This document shows, one piece after another, positions 50,207-63,999 of a DNA stretch of 64,000 bases. Position numbers and translations under genes: made by a program. The notes under the pieces are model-generated. The model saw only the letters and a list, made by a program, of their open reading frames with translations, searched no databases and was not told the origin of the DNA. How positions within the stretch are numbered: position 1 is the first letter of the stretch; each line of letters begins with the position of its first letter. Source of the stretch: Puffinus mauretanicus (taxonomy: Eukaryota; Chordata; Aves; Procellariiformes; Procellariidae); assembly GCA_023333565.1 (NCBI GenBank), contig JAJKFH010003165.1:558001-622000 (forward strand), in the 5' to 3' direction.

Positions 50207-50971
50207 CCTTTATTTATTAAATAAAGATAAATTTACTAATGTATTTACATAATTTTCTGAAATAAACCATTGTCTGATCTTGCATTAATTTCTTAACAGT
50301 TGCAGGACACACCATCTTGCATTGCAAATCTGAACTGCAAACTGATCGATTGTCACAAGTCGTATTTTCCTCCCTTCTGCTAAAGCAGAATTTCATTTTT
50401 GCTTTTATTTGCTAGCTGCCTTCTCCCCCTTTTACACTCTATTTTTCACTCCTTTCAGACATTACCTCTCAAACCAACTTAATAATCTAACACTTACTTG
50501 CAAAAAGTGATTTAATTAAGGAGTGAATCCATGCTGAACATTCTGCAATGCACGCAAGTGTGTGAACTGCAGTTTTGGAAACAGTTTGTTTACTGTAAAC
50601 GAAACTTATGTTCTGTGAGAGAACTCTTGCTGAAGATAATGAAAATTCCAAGTACTCAGTATCTTGGGAAAAAAATTTGCAGCACTTGGAATATTTTTAA
50701 TGGATTTACTAGTGAATATTCCTCTCTCTGATATAGTGTTACCATTTTTTCCCTTTTTTCTTTTATTTCTTTACATATTGACATTATTTAAAAACACATA
50801 GATTTATTCAAGTCATCTTCAAAAATAACTTAGCAATTTTTTAAAACTGATTTTGCAGTTTTTAGAGGCAGCATCTACATAATATCAATACAAAATTTTA
50901 AATTATACAGTTTCAACAGAGGTACCTTCTCATAGCTATGTTTCCAAACCACTTATTAAAGAGGAATAGCG
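50207..50971 (-). other. TCEANC: TCEANC 3' UTR
   Basis: AT-rich sequence after the stop. Minus-strand AATAAA signals occur at 50813-50818 (about 155 bp past the stop) and, overlapping, at 50209-50218. The extent of the 3' UTR is inferred from these. Confidence 0.5.
50813..50818 (-). terminator. TCEANC: TCEANC proximal poly(A) signal
   Basis: AATAAA on the minus strand (TTTATT on plus), about 155 bp downstream of the TAA. Confidence 0.45.
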
Positions 50972-52054
50972 TTACAAACAAATCCATCTGCTGTGATACC
51001 ACTGTTCTCCACATTCATTACAAATAACGTAAGTCAACATTTGTTCATCTGGATTTGTGTTTCGCACCCAACCTGGAAGAAAGAGAGTTCCTCTGGCGAT
51101 CATAGTGACAGTGCAATCAAATTTTTCACAGCGCCTACACTTTATTTTATTTGTCTGTGTGCCATTAATAACTTGTGGAAGCTGATGTTCCTGAACAGAT
51201 GATTCTGTGTACAGAGCCCTAAGCTGTTTCAGTTCATCGCTGGCCATTTCCATCGCTGTCATCTCAGCAAAAGCCTTTGGACTCAACGTCCCTGAAAAAA
51301 GGTTATGTTTTAAGTGGCAATTTTTAGGGTTCTTCAGGTTAGAGATTTTGCTTCTGATGCAATTTTTATACCTTTTGTCATTTTTAGCATGAAGAGCGAA
51401 AATATGTTCTTCGATTTCTTTAGATAGCTCTAGCCATTTATCAGTTTCTTCTTCGTCTTTGGTAGAACCAGTCAAAGCTTTATAAAGAAGATCCGTACAT
51501 TTACACCTCAGAGCTCTCATCGGATCCTGCTGCAGACTTGCTTCGTTAACAAGAGGTTTAGAATCTTCATTATCAGTGTGTTGTTCCTCAAAAGAAGAAA
51601 GCTCATTCATGCTGCCTTCTGCGTCGTTACATACCACATTTTTAACAGTTTGCAATGGGACCAAAATTTTAGAACTAGTAGCATCTAATGCTTCCTGCTG
51701 ACATGGTCCTTCAGACAGCGACTGCTCTCTAGGAACCACACCGAGATGTTCAATTTCCTCTTTCACATACACAGAAACTGACTTTTTAACTTGCATTGAC
51801 TGAACACAGTTATTCTTGTAAAGTGCTTTCCACCTTGATAATAACTGCTTTGCTTTCTTTTTCAACTCTACTGAAGGGCAGCTCTTGAGTACTCTGTATA
51901 CAGCCTTGGCAACTTCTGTCCCCTGAAGATATTCTACAGTCATATCAACATCTTCAAGTTCTTTGAGATGATCCTCAATATCTTGGAAATTGTTCTCAGA
52001 CAGTAGCTTTTCAATACAATGGGCTCTGTGTACAATATTTTTCTGGTCAGACAT
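50972..52054 (-). CDS. TCEANC: TCEANC, TFIIS-like protein, complete, 360 aa
   Basis: Transcription elongation factor A N-terminal and central domain-containing protein, a TFIIS relative. The N-terminal LW/TFIIS-N helical bundle is at about residues 1-85 (VAKAVYRVLKSCPSVELKKK), followed by a poorly conserved acidic linker. A TFIIS-M-like central domain covers about 190-300 (IRSKISNLKNPKNCHLKHNL, FAEMTAMEMASDELKQLR). The C-terminal zinc ribbon has Cys306, Cys309, Cys345 and Cys348 and the acidic pair Asp336-Glu337 that in TFIIS enters the polymerase active site. The start is the ATG at 52052-52054 (MSDQKNIVHRAH); the open frame continues 11 codons upstream but through an acceptor TTTCAG at 52063. 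One coding exon, as in human; human TCEANC is slightly shorter (351 aa from memory). Confidence 0.97.
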   Translation of the reverse strand: MSDQKNIVHRAHCIEKLLSENNFQDIEDHLKELEDVDMTVEYLQGTEVAKAVYRVLKSCPSVELKKKAKQLLSRWKALYKNNCVQSMQVKKSVSVYVKEEIEHLGVVPREQSLSEGPCQQEALDATSSKILVPLQTVKNVVCNDAEGSMNELSSFEEQHTDNEDSKPLVNEASLQQDPMRALRCKCTDLLYKALTGSTKDEEETDKWLELSKEIEEHIFALHAKNDKRYKNCIRSKISNLKNPKNCHLKHNLFSGTLSPKAFAEMTAMEMASDELKQLRALYTESSVQEHQLPQVINGTQTNKIKCRRCEKFDCTVTMIARGTLFLPGWVRNTNPDEQMLTYVICNECGEQWYHSRWICL

Positions 52055-52062
52055 TTTTAAAC

Positions 52063-55000
52063 CTGAAAGCGAAAAAATATTTATCATATTTATTGCAGTT
52101 TTGACATTAATTCATTTTCTGTATATTCTCAAAGGGTTTTCTTGTTATGTTATGTTATTTTACGCTATTTTGTTTGTATACCTCACTGGTTTTGCCAGCT
52201 TTTTCTTGAAATGGTGTACAGTAGAGTTAGCAGAGCAAATGCAAAATGCAGAGGAGCCTGGGTCCTGGAAATATGCAAGTGGCCATGCAAGGAAAACACT
52301 GGCAGAAAGCAGAGTCCACAGGGATTTCTTCTGGGGTAGGGTTAACAATTTAAAAATGACACTAATGACAATTTAAAAATGACACTAATTTTTAAGGAAA
52401 AGTACAGTGTCTTGCCAAAAACCATACTAACAGCATAATAAAAATGTTTGTCATACTTGTTTTTCTACGCATGCACACCACAACAGAAGTTCACAGGGAG
52501 ATTCTCAACTACTGCAAGAAGGTAGGTAACTACAAAACCACACTGCTGTATGAGATTACAGGTAGACTTTGCAGCGTTTGCACATTAGTAGACTCTAGTA
52601 CAACGGGACTAACGAAGAGCAATGGGTTCTGAAATTCAGCATTTTTCACCAAAAGCACCAGATGATCACCTGTTGATGTTTAAAATCTAGATACTGTTAT
52701 CAAATGATACACTTTCCAAAAAATGAAAAGGAGGCTTTATAGGCAACATATCTCCCCCTCCTCACGCACACAGAGAAACAATAAAAATATTAGTAGGGTT
52801 TTTACAGTATTGGTGTTAACAAATTGAATCTAATAAGAATGATGTTTTCGGAAAATCAGTTTGTTTTTCTATCGCAGAAATTTAAAGTCTATTAAAAACC
52901 ATGCCTGGGACCTTCTGCTATAACAGGCATTTGAACAACATAATGATCTCACACTGCTGAATACATTCTGTAATAGCTTCCCGATAACCTCCAAAGGCAG
53001 ATTTGTAAGTAAACACTGCACTAATTTAATCTGAAAGTTGCAATGACATGGAAGTTTACTGCAAGACTTCAAACCCAGGGAGATCATTGCTGTCATCTTT
53101 CCAGAATGCATATGCAAAATAATCCTCCTCAGAAAAACTGACTTATGTCTCAACTTCTGGGAACCTGTATTTAAACCTCTTTTTCCGTTTTTCACAGTTT
53201 TCAAGCATCTGACTACAAATTAACTCAGTAAAAGTTGCAATGATACAGAATAATAGAGAAATCAAACTGGGTCCAAAACCTCCACATTGTAAGATGCTTT
53301 TTTGGTTGCTGATTTTGGGGGGTTGTGTGTTTGGTTGGTTTTTGTTTTTCTAAAATCAGTCATTCCTGCAACTCTACCCTAACTTACCAAGATTTTTTCC
53401 CAAATCCGTATAATAAATGCTGAGATGTTTGGCTATCTGTGGTTTTGTTTTTAATAAAATCTGCACATTTCCACTTGGTTTGTTATGGGAAACCCTTTAG
53501 TTAATAGCAAATATACAGGTTTTGGCATTAGAAGACTAATTTGGAGTGGGGAGCAATGTGTAGCACAGCTATGTTTTTCACAAATTTGTTTGGTTTTGCC
53601 ACTGTCATGTATATGTTGTAGCCTGTATAATGGAGAATCATTGATACATGCAGAAATTAGATACACGCATCAAGAACGACCCATGAAACACACAAAGTTA
53701 GAAAGTTTAAGAAAATTTGCACACTCACATTGTTTTAGTTAATATTAACTTCTACAGCAGACAGATGAGATACTGTGAATCGGTTTTTTTTCATTTCAGA
53801 CTTTTTCCTCAAGCCTTGTTACTTCAAAAGAATAAAATTAACCAGCTAATGTGGACATGGTATCTGACCAAAACCCACTGACTTAAATGACTTTTTCAAG
53901 CACCTGGTGGAGATGTCAGAGTTTTCAGGCCTTTTGAGGAACTTTTGTATGTCACCATAACTTGATACTAGGGATTTCTTCAATTACTAAACACTGAGTA
54001 GCCAAACACATTTTATTGGGAGCTGCAAAGCAACGGTTTGGGGCTACTCTGCAGCAAGTTTAAGTGAGTGAGCCTGACATAACTCAGTGGATCTTAAACC
54101 CAAAACACCATTCTGGTTCCTACATGACCCCCAACCTTTCACTTGCTATGCAAGAGATCACATGTTATATCTCTTCCAAAAGTTTCTCTTTATAGCTGCC
54201 AACAGAGAAGCAAGTCAGACTAGTAAACTTTTAACTGAGGTCCCCACCGCTGCCCTTTCCCTTGCCAGCTCTGGCATCATATTACAGTTTGATTATCAAG
54301 GCAGGGCAGCTCAAAAATAGCGACACCTGCAAAACAGTTTCAAAACAGCGACATTTACAAACTTCTAATTGCTATTTTTGGAAATTCTTAAAAGTTAAAG
54401 ATACACCCCTCTATATCCTAAAAAGTACCTAAAGCATGCTCCCATGTATTCTGATGTGTTAAATGAAAAGAAAAAGGGGATTTCAGAATGCTCTGTGCAA
54501 ATTTACACACAAAAAGAGTTAATACTACTAATATTATTCTCCTGTTTGCTGGAAAGAATTAAATGTAGAATGCAGAACTGAATGGTATGTTGTGAGTGTT
54601 ACGTTAACTCTTTTCTTAGGAGTTAGTCTTTTCAATTTGTGCACAAAACCAGTGTTTTGTCTGAAGTTGCATACATTCCAGTTCTACTCTAGAAAAAGTC
54701 ATCTGCCTGATAGAGACGGATACAAGGCTAACTACACATGTCCACGTTTAAAGGAACTCATAAGCAGATTTCTTGCATCACCACTGTTTCCATGATGAAA
54801 CCTCCTGAGAATGGGAGGAGAGGAGGGACAAGTGATATAGCTGGGTAATTTGCACGCTCTGTTACTTTCTATGACCACCAGCCCAGCTAACTTATTTTCT
54901 GCATGACAGAAGTAAGTTCAAACTTTAGGTAGGGCCTCAGAGCTCCACAAAAGAAAAGGTCAGAGACAGAGAAAGCATAAACCTTTACCTGTTTCTATAA

Positions 55001-58000
55001 TCCTGAACCACAGACCAACCTGACCTGCGCAGTGAATGATCTCTGCATTCACTTAACTTGTAAACAGCTCATTCTTGCCTGATATTTTGAAGTCCTGCAA
55101 AACCTCAATAATGGCTATTACAGAAACTGATTTACTACTCGAAGAAGTTTCAGAATCAGAGAAACAGGATGCATTTTTCAAATACTTAAGTTGAACTCCA
55201 TGCATCGTCATACTGAAAAGCACATATAATTGCATCCTCGTTCATCTGTTCTGCTGTAGGAACACGCAGAGGCTGAGAGTGGAAAGAGGTGTTCTCTTAT
55301 GTAGGTCAGCCATCACCACAGCATGGTACCCCGTCTCTAAGTAGCTGACATCAGAAAATGATGATCTGCTAGCATTTGCTGGTTTTCATGCAATCTAGGG
55401 CAGAGTTGGTGACACAGTTATATGCTTAACCAGTATGATTGTCTTATGCCTTAGAATCAGTTCTGCTCTTTCCAACATACTCCACTTCAAACGTAATTTT
55501 CTTCAGTTCTTGTACCTATCTATGTATTGTATTATGCTACACATACCATAAAATACACTTACCCAAATGCAAGATGACTTCATGAATTCTCTCTCTCTAT
55601 ATATATAGTATACAGGACTATGGACATGCAAAGAAATTACTACACACAAAGTGCTCTGCTGATAATTTGTCCAGGCCTCACAAAGGTAAGGTATTTTGAT
55701 CTTTCATTGAGGACTATGCTTCCTAGAAAGTTTCCTCTCTAATACTGCAGGGTGAGGATCCATATATAAGAAACGGTGCATAAAGTCCATGGATATCACC
55801 TGCTTTATGGTAGTGGTCCTTGCTCATGATTATCCACTTGTCCCTAGGCAGCCCATCACAGTGGCAAGGTGAAGACATGCCCATTTCTGAGGCCAGTCTC
55901 ACGGAAGAAAATTATATGGCTGAAAAAGACTCCTTTGGCTCCACAGCTATGAGCGGGCATTGGCAGCTGGGGTGACTAACACAAAGCCTCTAAGGGGAGC
56001 TAGAGCCCACGCGGCAGCATCTGCAGCAAGAACGAAGCCATTCTCCCACACACTCACAGTGAATTACCTTACACTTACAGGACACCTACAGCTAGTGAGA
56101 AGGAACTGACATATGCTAACTCATCACCCCAAACTAAGATGCTTTTTTTCTAATAGGCAGATCTAAGACAACCTGTTTTGGTTTAGATTGCATTAAATGC
56201 AGTATATATGTTCTACCTTAGGACTTTCTCCACACGTGCACGAACGCAATATATTAAATTATTAGAAATTTTAAGATCTTCTTAGTCATGCATTGACTTT
56301 TTCAAGTTTATGCAACATTAAATTCAAGCACATAAATGTTGTGGCAGCAGTTAAATAAGCAAACTGAAAACAATATGGACATGAAAATATGAACAATGAT
56401 TTTAAAATAGTTTTGGAAGTTCAACCACCTAACAGAGTGGTTTAAGTCAAAACAATCACTTCTAAGGGAATGCTTTCCTCAACATGTACAACATATAGCA
56501 AAGAGGTAAGACTGAGTGACTCCCTTCTAACTTATTAAGCAAAGCTAGGTAAAAGTAACAGAAAAAATAAGTCATCAAAAATATATGACAAGAACAGAAC
56601 CAAATCCATAATGAATTACTTCAATGGAGTGGGATATTCACTGGTAACTGGCAGAAGCACAAGAAACACCCAGCAGAGAAACCACTAAATAAAGGTAATA
56701 AACATGTCTTTATTTCACTGACAATAGAGAGGTTTCTGTGGGGAAAGATTCTTGGAATGGCGCTGGCTTTGTTGTGTGTACCTAGTTTGCAAAGGATTTT
56801 AAGATCCTTCAAGATGAAAAGTAATACATACATCTGAAATACTACGCTAACTACTCAATCATAAATTTCATCTCAGCTTCCAAATTAAAAGGTGGGGGGG
56901 GGAAGTTGTTTGTGCATTTGTTGCCCTATAAGTCAAGCAAGGACTGGATTTATCACCAAGGTTGACAGAGACCATTATTTTACAGGATCAGAAATTAAAC
57001 AGAGATTCCTGAACTTATAAAGAACATGTAAGGTTATGAAATGGTTCATTTTACTACTGCTGGCTTCCTTCTAAAGATGAGGCAGAGCTCTTCTTTAATA
57101 CTGGGAATCCTGCGTAGCATTTCGTATTAAGTCTGGATGTCAAGGACCTCTTCGGCTTCTCTAATCAAGGCACAACACGATTTCCTCAGACAACTGTAGA
57201 AAACATGTTTTTTCATGTTCTTATAGGGAGAAACAAGAAATTACTGACACAGTGGTATTACTGGAGTGTATTTTCTAGCCAAAGTTCACTGGGAACCTAA
57301 GTATAGCAGGCCTGAGTTCTTTCGTGCTCAGACTCCCGTTCCTTGAACTCTGATGTTTCTGCTGTAAATCAGGGTTTTTGCTCTTTGTGGAATGATGGCA
57401 AAACCTCCAGGTCCGGGTATGCTTTATTTTGTTACTTTGTAGAAAGAATAGTGGAAGTCTGTGATACTCGAGACAGCTGCCAGATGTCTGATTGCCCACT
57501 GGCAAGGGATTTTTTGAGTTTTCTGCTATGTCAGATAAGCAAAATCATTGATTGAAGTAAGAGTTATTTCAAAAAAATTAAAGAAATAAGAGCTTAAAAC
57601 AACTCCAGGTAGTCTACAAATATTTATCATTCTCTCTAGTTCTCAAGTGACAAAAGTGAGGCTTACAGGGTGAAATAACTTGCTCAAGCTGTTTCAATAG
57701 GTCAGCTGCAGAACGAAGACCATGATCATAACCCCTTAACCCACACTTCTAGTTCTCTGACAACCCCACAGTCCTAAGCAGCTGTTCATAATGTTCAACG
57801 CTGGGGGAGGAAAAAAAAAGATAGAACAAAGATAGAACAAAGAGGAGATTGGGGGAAGCCTCAAAACTTTCTGAAGAGAAAGCAAGTGTTTCACAGAAAC
57901 CAAGCTGCAATTCCAAATGGGAAATTATCTTACCACTTGAGGGAGCTGTAGCATAGCAAACCCATGGAGTCTTGTGAAATGTGCATAATGAGAAACTCCA

Positions 58001-61000
58001 ACCTCTTAAGAAAAAAGATAAAACAATTTCCCTATGACCTTTAGGAGACTTCACATTTTTAGGGTACCTATTTGCCTAAATTTAGCAAAAAAAACCCTGT
58101 AAGTCCAAAGGTGCTGAGATACAGACAGGAGCGAAATGGTGCATCCCTTATGCAGTCATTGTCCTGTACATTGCTCTTTCATTCAACATTTTTTAAATTT
58201 GGAATTTGACCACTTTTCTACCTGATTTAATGCTATTTGGCAAATGCTGCTGAACAAATTTTTGTAAAATTAACTGAATTGTACTCAGTCAGCGCTGTTT
58301 TGCTATCTTCCTAGTTCCAAGAGGTAAGAAATCCAAGAAAAAGAATTTTTTTTTCTTAAGTTATGAAATGAATAGTGCATTTTTGTTATTGCAAAGATGC
58401 AAGAACAAAAGTACAAATGATAGTATCACAGTTTCGTGCAGCACAAAATAAACATCCTCATCCCTCTTACAACCACACAAGGCATTTCCATCCTGCTTAA
58501 CTTTAGCAACGCGTGAGAGCATCTGTTTGAGTTCCAAGTGTCTATTGAAGGTTTCAAGGTAGAGATTGACTTATATTTACAATGAGACTCTGTAATGCTG
58601 TGCTGATGAGGTACTTTCTTGCCAAATCATTAGAAACTCTCACACTGACTGCATGATATAATGAGTCACTTGTGTATACAAGAATAAATGATGGTGATCA
58701 ATAAAATTCTTGTAAGTCAGTTTGCTCCTAAGGAAAAAAAGATCAGGCTACCTGAGGTTTAAAATATGGCCATCCTGTAACAATACCAAGTTGAATCAGA
58801 ACTTTTTTAAACAGTAAAATGATTAAGCAGGAGAAAACAAACAAACCAACCAACCAACCCAGCCTGAGACACTTGCTGCTAACTGCAAAGCCAGCCCCTG
58901 GGAAAAACATTGCCCCCTCCAAAACCATTTGGGGTAACTGCGTTGTCTTTGCAATACACCTTATCTGGTTCAAAGCCATAGCACAGCTAACTCCCACTGA
59001 TAAACCAAGACAAACTCAGAATGCATCCAAGTAAGTGTGGATGAATGTCTTGGAAGGGTGGAGAAGGCTGAACACCAGTCCTCTTCTCCCTCATCTCAAC
59101 CTCAGATGTAGACGATTTTTTTCTCCAAGGAATTCTATGTAATCAGAAGAAAATCCAGACCACAGCCAAGACAAAGATCAGAAGAAGCCAAGTACTCCTA
59201 ACAGTGTAATAAATTTTCTGCCAAAAATGTGGTTAATGCTATAGCAGAGATGGTGCATAGCACAGTCCTGCAAACACCAGATTTCTTGCTTTGGGCAACC
59301 TAAATTCCATATAAACAATGAAAATGATCAAATGCTATTTTAAACTCAGAGCCTAAGAGGAAATCAGAGAATTCTCACAGCCAGCCTCCAGACCCAAAAA
59401 CATTCCTTCATCCTACCTACAGTGGAAAAGCGGTTATCAAAGATGTCACCAAGAAATCATTTTCCAGGGCTTTTATTTCATCTTGGCAAAAATCAGAGAG
59501 CTCTTCCTGTCTCTCAGCAGGACTGCCTCCCACCCCTAAAAATTTCTGAACTATACAGAAATTCATCTTCGAAGAATAGCCACATGAATAAATCTAAATT
59601 AACAGGAAAATAATTGAGACAATACAGCAGTACTATTGCCAGATGTCCATGACCACTGACACCTCACTGACCAAGAGCTACCTCTCGGCCAAAGATGCAA
59701 AAGCAGCGGAGTATGTGAGCTCAGGATTATTGCAAAACCATTCCCCAAAAATCTCTACTTCACTTGCAGAATGCTATCACTGTAATGCCAGAGGCAAAAT
59801 GCATCTTTTATTCTTCTGCACACAACGGAATAGAGCCACAGTGAGCAAGAAAAACCAAAATTACGTAAGAATACTACATAAAACATTGTTTCAAGAAATT
59901 TTCCAGGACAACATCCGGTAAAAGAGTATGTGCACAATGGAAAGTAGTCTCATGGAGCAATAGCTTTGATCTGCATCTTTTACATCAGTGGCTGCTTGAA
60001 CTACTGCGCTCTTAACTAATCTGGAGCTATACTGTCTCTACGCTGTGTTTCTCTCACTGGAACCATTCTCCCACAGCTTTCTTCCCAAGAGAGGGAGTTT
60101 GCAGGGGAGAGAGGGCAGAGTACATCGCATTCATGTGAGGATGCACACAGTAGCCTCTTTTACAAGGCAAATTTTTAATCTTGATTTGGAGTTGCTTCTC
60201 CTTGAACCCCTTGAACACCTTATCTCACGGCAAAAAGTAGCTGAGAAAATTCTTTACGAATTGAACAGCTACAGCTGGTTTGAGTTCTAGGAGCTCCAGC
60301 TGATGTGACAGTGGACACACACATCCCAGCAGAGATGTTACCTTGCTAACGATTTCTTTAATAATTTAGTTTAGAATTAAACTGATTCTCACTGGAAGAT
60401 ATTTTAGCTTTTCCTGTATCTTGTCTGCCTTACCCATGTGAATTTTTCTACTGAACTGACTGGTTATCTGAGTTAGACTCAGTTAGACCTTAAACCCTGA
60501 AAATGTTACTTGTAACATTGATTCCACTGATTTGAAATCTCTATTTCTATTGATATGGTTGACCTTTTTAACAAAATACTTCTAAGGAGTTAAATAAAAT
60601 GAAAAAATTTAGTTTTAACAAGTTATAGATTGCAAGTATCAACTGGAGGTATTAGCTAATCTCTTCCACAATAGGATAGCTATACAGATTCACAATACAT
60701 TCTAATACATTATGATTCAATGCGGCAATAATAAAACGCGTATCTACTTCAGAGAGATTCGTTATTAACAGTTTCATTTGAAATTACGTATAAATAACGT
60801 GTGCTTTATTTGCTTTAAAATTTGCACCATCTCACATAAAGAAACACTTACATGGTTTCTCTAATCTACAGCCAGATGGTTTTTCAGTATTAACTAACTT
60901 TATTCAGAATCATGCTTTCAAGTTTGGGCACAAGGTCACAAAAATTTTCGATGGGGCTCTCTGGTTTTTCAAATTTTTATGACAAAGCCTTATCAAAGCT

Positions 61001-63999
61001 GGCAGAGGAATACTTTTTCTCTCAGCCACTTTCCACTTGCCAGTATGAGGTACTAGCTGGAGCTTCCAGCAGGTCAAAAGTCAGGCTTTTGATACACGGG
61101 ATACATTTTCAAAACATAAACTACCGTTTTGGCCACAAGTGACAAATACAAATATGAAAAGAAGAGTGTTGAATGAAATTTAAGCAGATGATTCGGATGT
61201 GAATTAATGCTACCTAGCTATGGTAGGGGCACAGACTGCGACATATGTATTTTGCACTAATTAAGCTGACCTGCTAGAGTGAAGTTTATCAAGGGGTTCA
61301 GGCTTTTTGCAGGGCTGCACACAATTTTTCACAAATCACACAATAATTTTTGTGATCATAAATTAACAGAGTCTCTTGCAAACTGAAGAGTACAACTTAT
61401 CATCTGCACAAAAAAACGAAGCTTGCTAGAAGTACATTTGGCATCTTCCCAACACACCTCTGTCATGAAGAGCAAAGCTTAACCTGGGACAAGTAGAAGA
61501 TACTAATACCATTCCAATAACATCATCTATCTTAGCACCTAATCAAAACTTCACTGCGTGAAATTATTTTATTTGCACTTTGTGAAATGATTGCTTCATT
61601 TCCTAACATTCATATTTTTGCAACAGTAACAGATTTTAAACCAAAAAGAAATTATTATTATTACTATTAAATTTGAAAGACAATATGAAGAATATTTCAC
61701 TATTTTCCCACAACAAGAGGAAGCTATAAACATTCTTCCTCACTCAAGAAATATACCAGGCAATACTAATATGATTTAAGCAGCTTAGTGTCATCGTTTA
61801 TTAATTAACTACTTTAATTCAATACAGTTTAATCTCCTAACCATTCATCTGCATGGATGCAAATGATCATATTCATAATTCCAATCATCTCCCATGGGGA
61901 AGGTGGTTTCTTCAACATACATTAACTGTATTGCCTTATATAGGTAATGCTAACAGTCCCAGTTCATGAAGCACATGCGCTCTCTCTCTGTCTCTCTCCA
62001 CCATTGGGATTGTATCAGACATCTGGACTGCTCCCTCTACTCAATGTCTGTGCACAAGGAGCATTCATAAAGCTGTCCTCCAAACACTGGGAAATCATAA
62101 TTCAAAATCCTCAATACACTTAGATTGGCTTATACACTATAATGCTTTTAGAAGTAAAAAGTTGGGAGCTGTTCTGCAGTTATTTTAAGGCTGTAAGCCT
62201 CTAGTGTTCCCATCTTTCCTTCACAGACAAAATGATTGAGAGTTTACTTTTTTGAAAAAGACAGCTTACGCTATCATGGCTCCAAGGACCAGTATTTGAA
62301 GGAATCAGAGTTTTGAGCATTCTACTGTAACTGTAAAGAACTGACCATACTTTCCCTGTTGACCTATAATTACGATAATGATGATACCTCTCATGTTCCT
62401 GTTTGGTATTAGAGCTATCCTCCACTATTTTCTAACTTCCTTTTAAATTTCTTGTTCATTTACCTAGGTAGAATTAATTGGGTGGGGTTTTTTAAACCAC
62501 TGAAGTAAAGAACTTGTTGTGAGCTGCAGATTTAAAACTGGCTTTTAAGTGACAGATCTCATCTAACATTCTTGCGCATCCACTTACTTTTCAGTCTCCA
62601 TAAATACTGTTTATATCCTCTTGCAGATGTACTGATTTGAAACCTGGACAGCCTCAATCTAAACAAAGCTTTCCTAAGGTGGATCTCATATCCTCCTTTC
62701 AGTAAGCTTCTGCATTGGCACAGAAGTCCAACAAAACAGACTGGTTTGCAGATAGGAGCCTAAATCAACACGAAAAAATGTACTTAAGACATCTATTCAA
62801 AGTACATTTGTTCACTTAATGCTTTAGAAACAAAATGAGTCATTTTGGAGAGGAACAGGCAATTCTTTCTCTTGAAAAGAGAGACAAAATAGCTTGACAA
62901 AATAGCTTTAAAGATTATTCTTACATAGAGCTAGCAAAGGCTTCAATTCTAGCACAGTACAAGCAAAAGTAAATGTTCAGTATGCAATGTCTTTTTATGG
63001 CAAATTGTGCTGACAAATTAATATAAAAATTGAACATGTAAGTAATAAAAACATGTTTTATGAACTTTTGTGAGTTTTCGATCATTTGTCAGATCAACAC
63101 AGACTTTTTATTGCTGTAACGTTCAATTTCTAGTTAAGCCTTGGCTCAATACTGTTTCTATTTGCCATTCCATTGTCAGGGACATACTTACATTATATAT
63201 TGCTTTATCATTCTTTTACAGGTTTTCCACTGAAAAATGATTTAAGTTTTTCCCTTTAAAAATAAATCCTTTGTATGAAGAAGAGCACATATGTTCCTGA
63301 CCCCTCTACAGAGAAAGTATATGATATAATCAAAGGGTATTTGTAAGATATTATTAGTGTCAGCTAAAATTCTTTCTGCTAAAACATGAATACTTGAATA
63401 TGAAAGTACACAACGTCTAAACATTTGGGAATCTTGGTCAAGACACCTGAGGCAGTGGTTGAAATAAGATGTGAAATACACTTGAAATGAAATGGATTTT
63501 TATGTATTTAATTATTAAAAATAATACTACACTGAAAAGTGTGAACTTTTAATTCCTTTCTATATTTATGCCAGTGTTTGACTTATCTCAAGACATCAAT
63601 GCTGCAAGGAGACCAATATAATAGATACCTAAAAAATTCCCATACTACTACCATCACAGATAACCATCCTGCAATTTTCACGGTCAGCCTCCTCTGTGAG
63701 TGGGAATTACAGCTGCTTATGATATAAATCGGTAGGGTAATTACAACAGCTGGGAGAAGCAGCCCAGCCATATGTACTTGTCTGAAAGTAGCTGACGTTT
63801 GCCTGACGTGGAAGCCAGCCGCAAGTGACAGCTTGTCTGGAAGAGGTTTGGAGTCGGCCTCACGACGCCAGCAGCTGACCAAGACCACTGTAACCTGCAT
63901 CTCAGACACCGGCCCAAGAAACTAGGTGGAGATCAGCCTACAAATTAGCCTGCAATCACTCCCATAAAATGGCTGGGCCAGTTCACGCAGTAACTGCCA
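52063..63999 (-). other. TCEANC 5' intron / intergenic, no exon recognised
   Basis: The acceptor upstream of the TCEANC ATG shows that at least one noncoding exon lies to the right. I scanned for exons of EGFL6 (EGF and MAM domains), the next human neighbour, and saw none. There is no CpG island. Simple features are a 23-bp duplication at 52345-52390 and a promoter-like patch near 63.8 kb. Confidence 0.5.
52345..52390. repeat. 23-bp tandem duplication
   Basis: ACAATTTAAAAATGACACTA plus three bases occurs twice in direct succession, with only the last base differing. Near-identity points to a recent slippage event. Confidence 0.9.

Noticed and set aside
52055..52087. 11-codon upstream extension of TCEANC
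   Set aside because: It reads through the acceptor TTTCAG at 52063, and the family starts with MSD at 52054.
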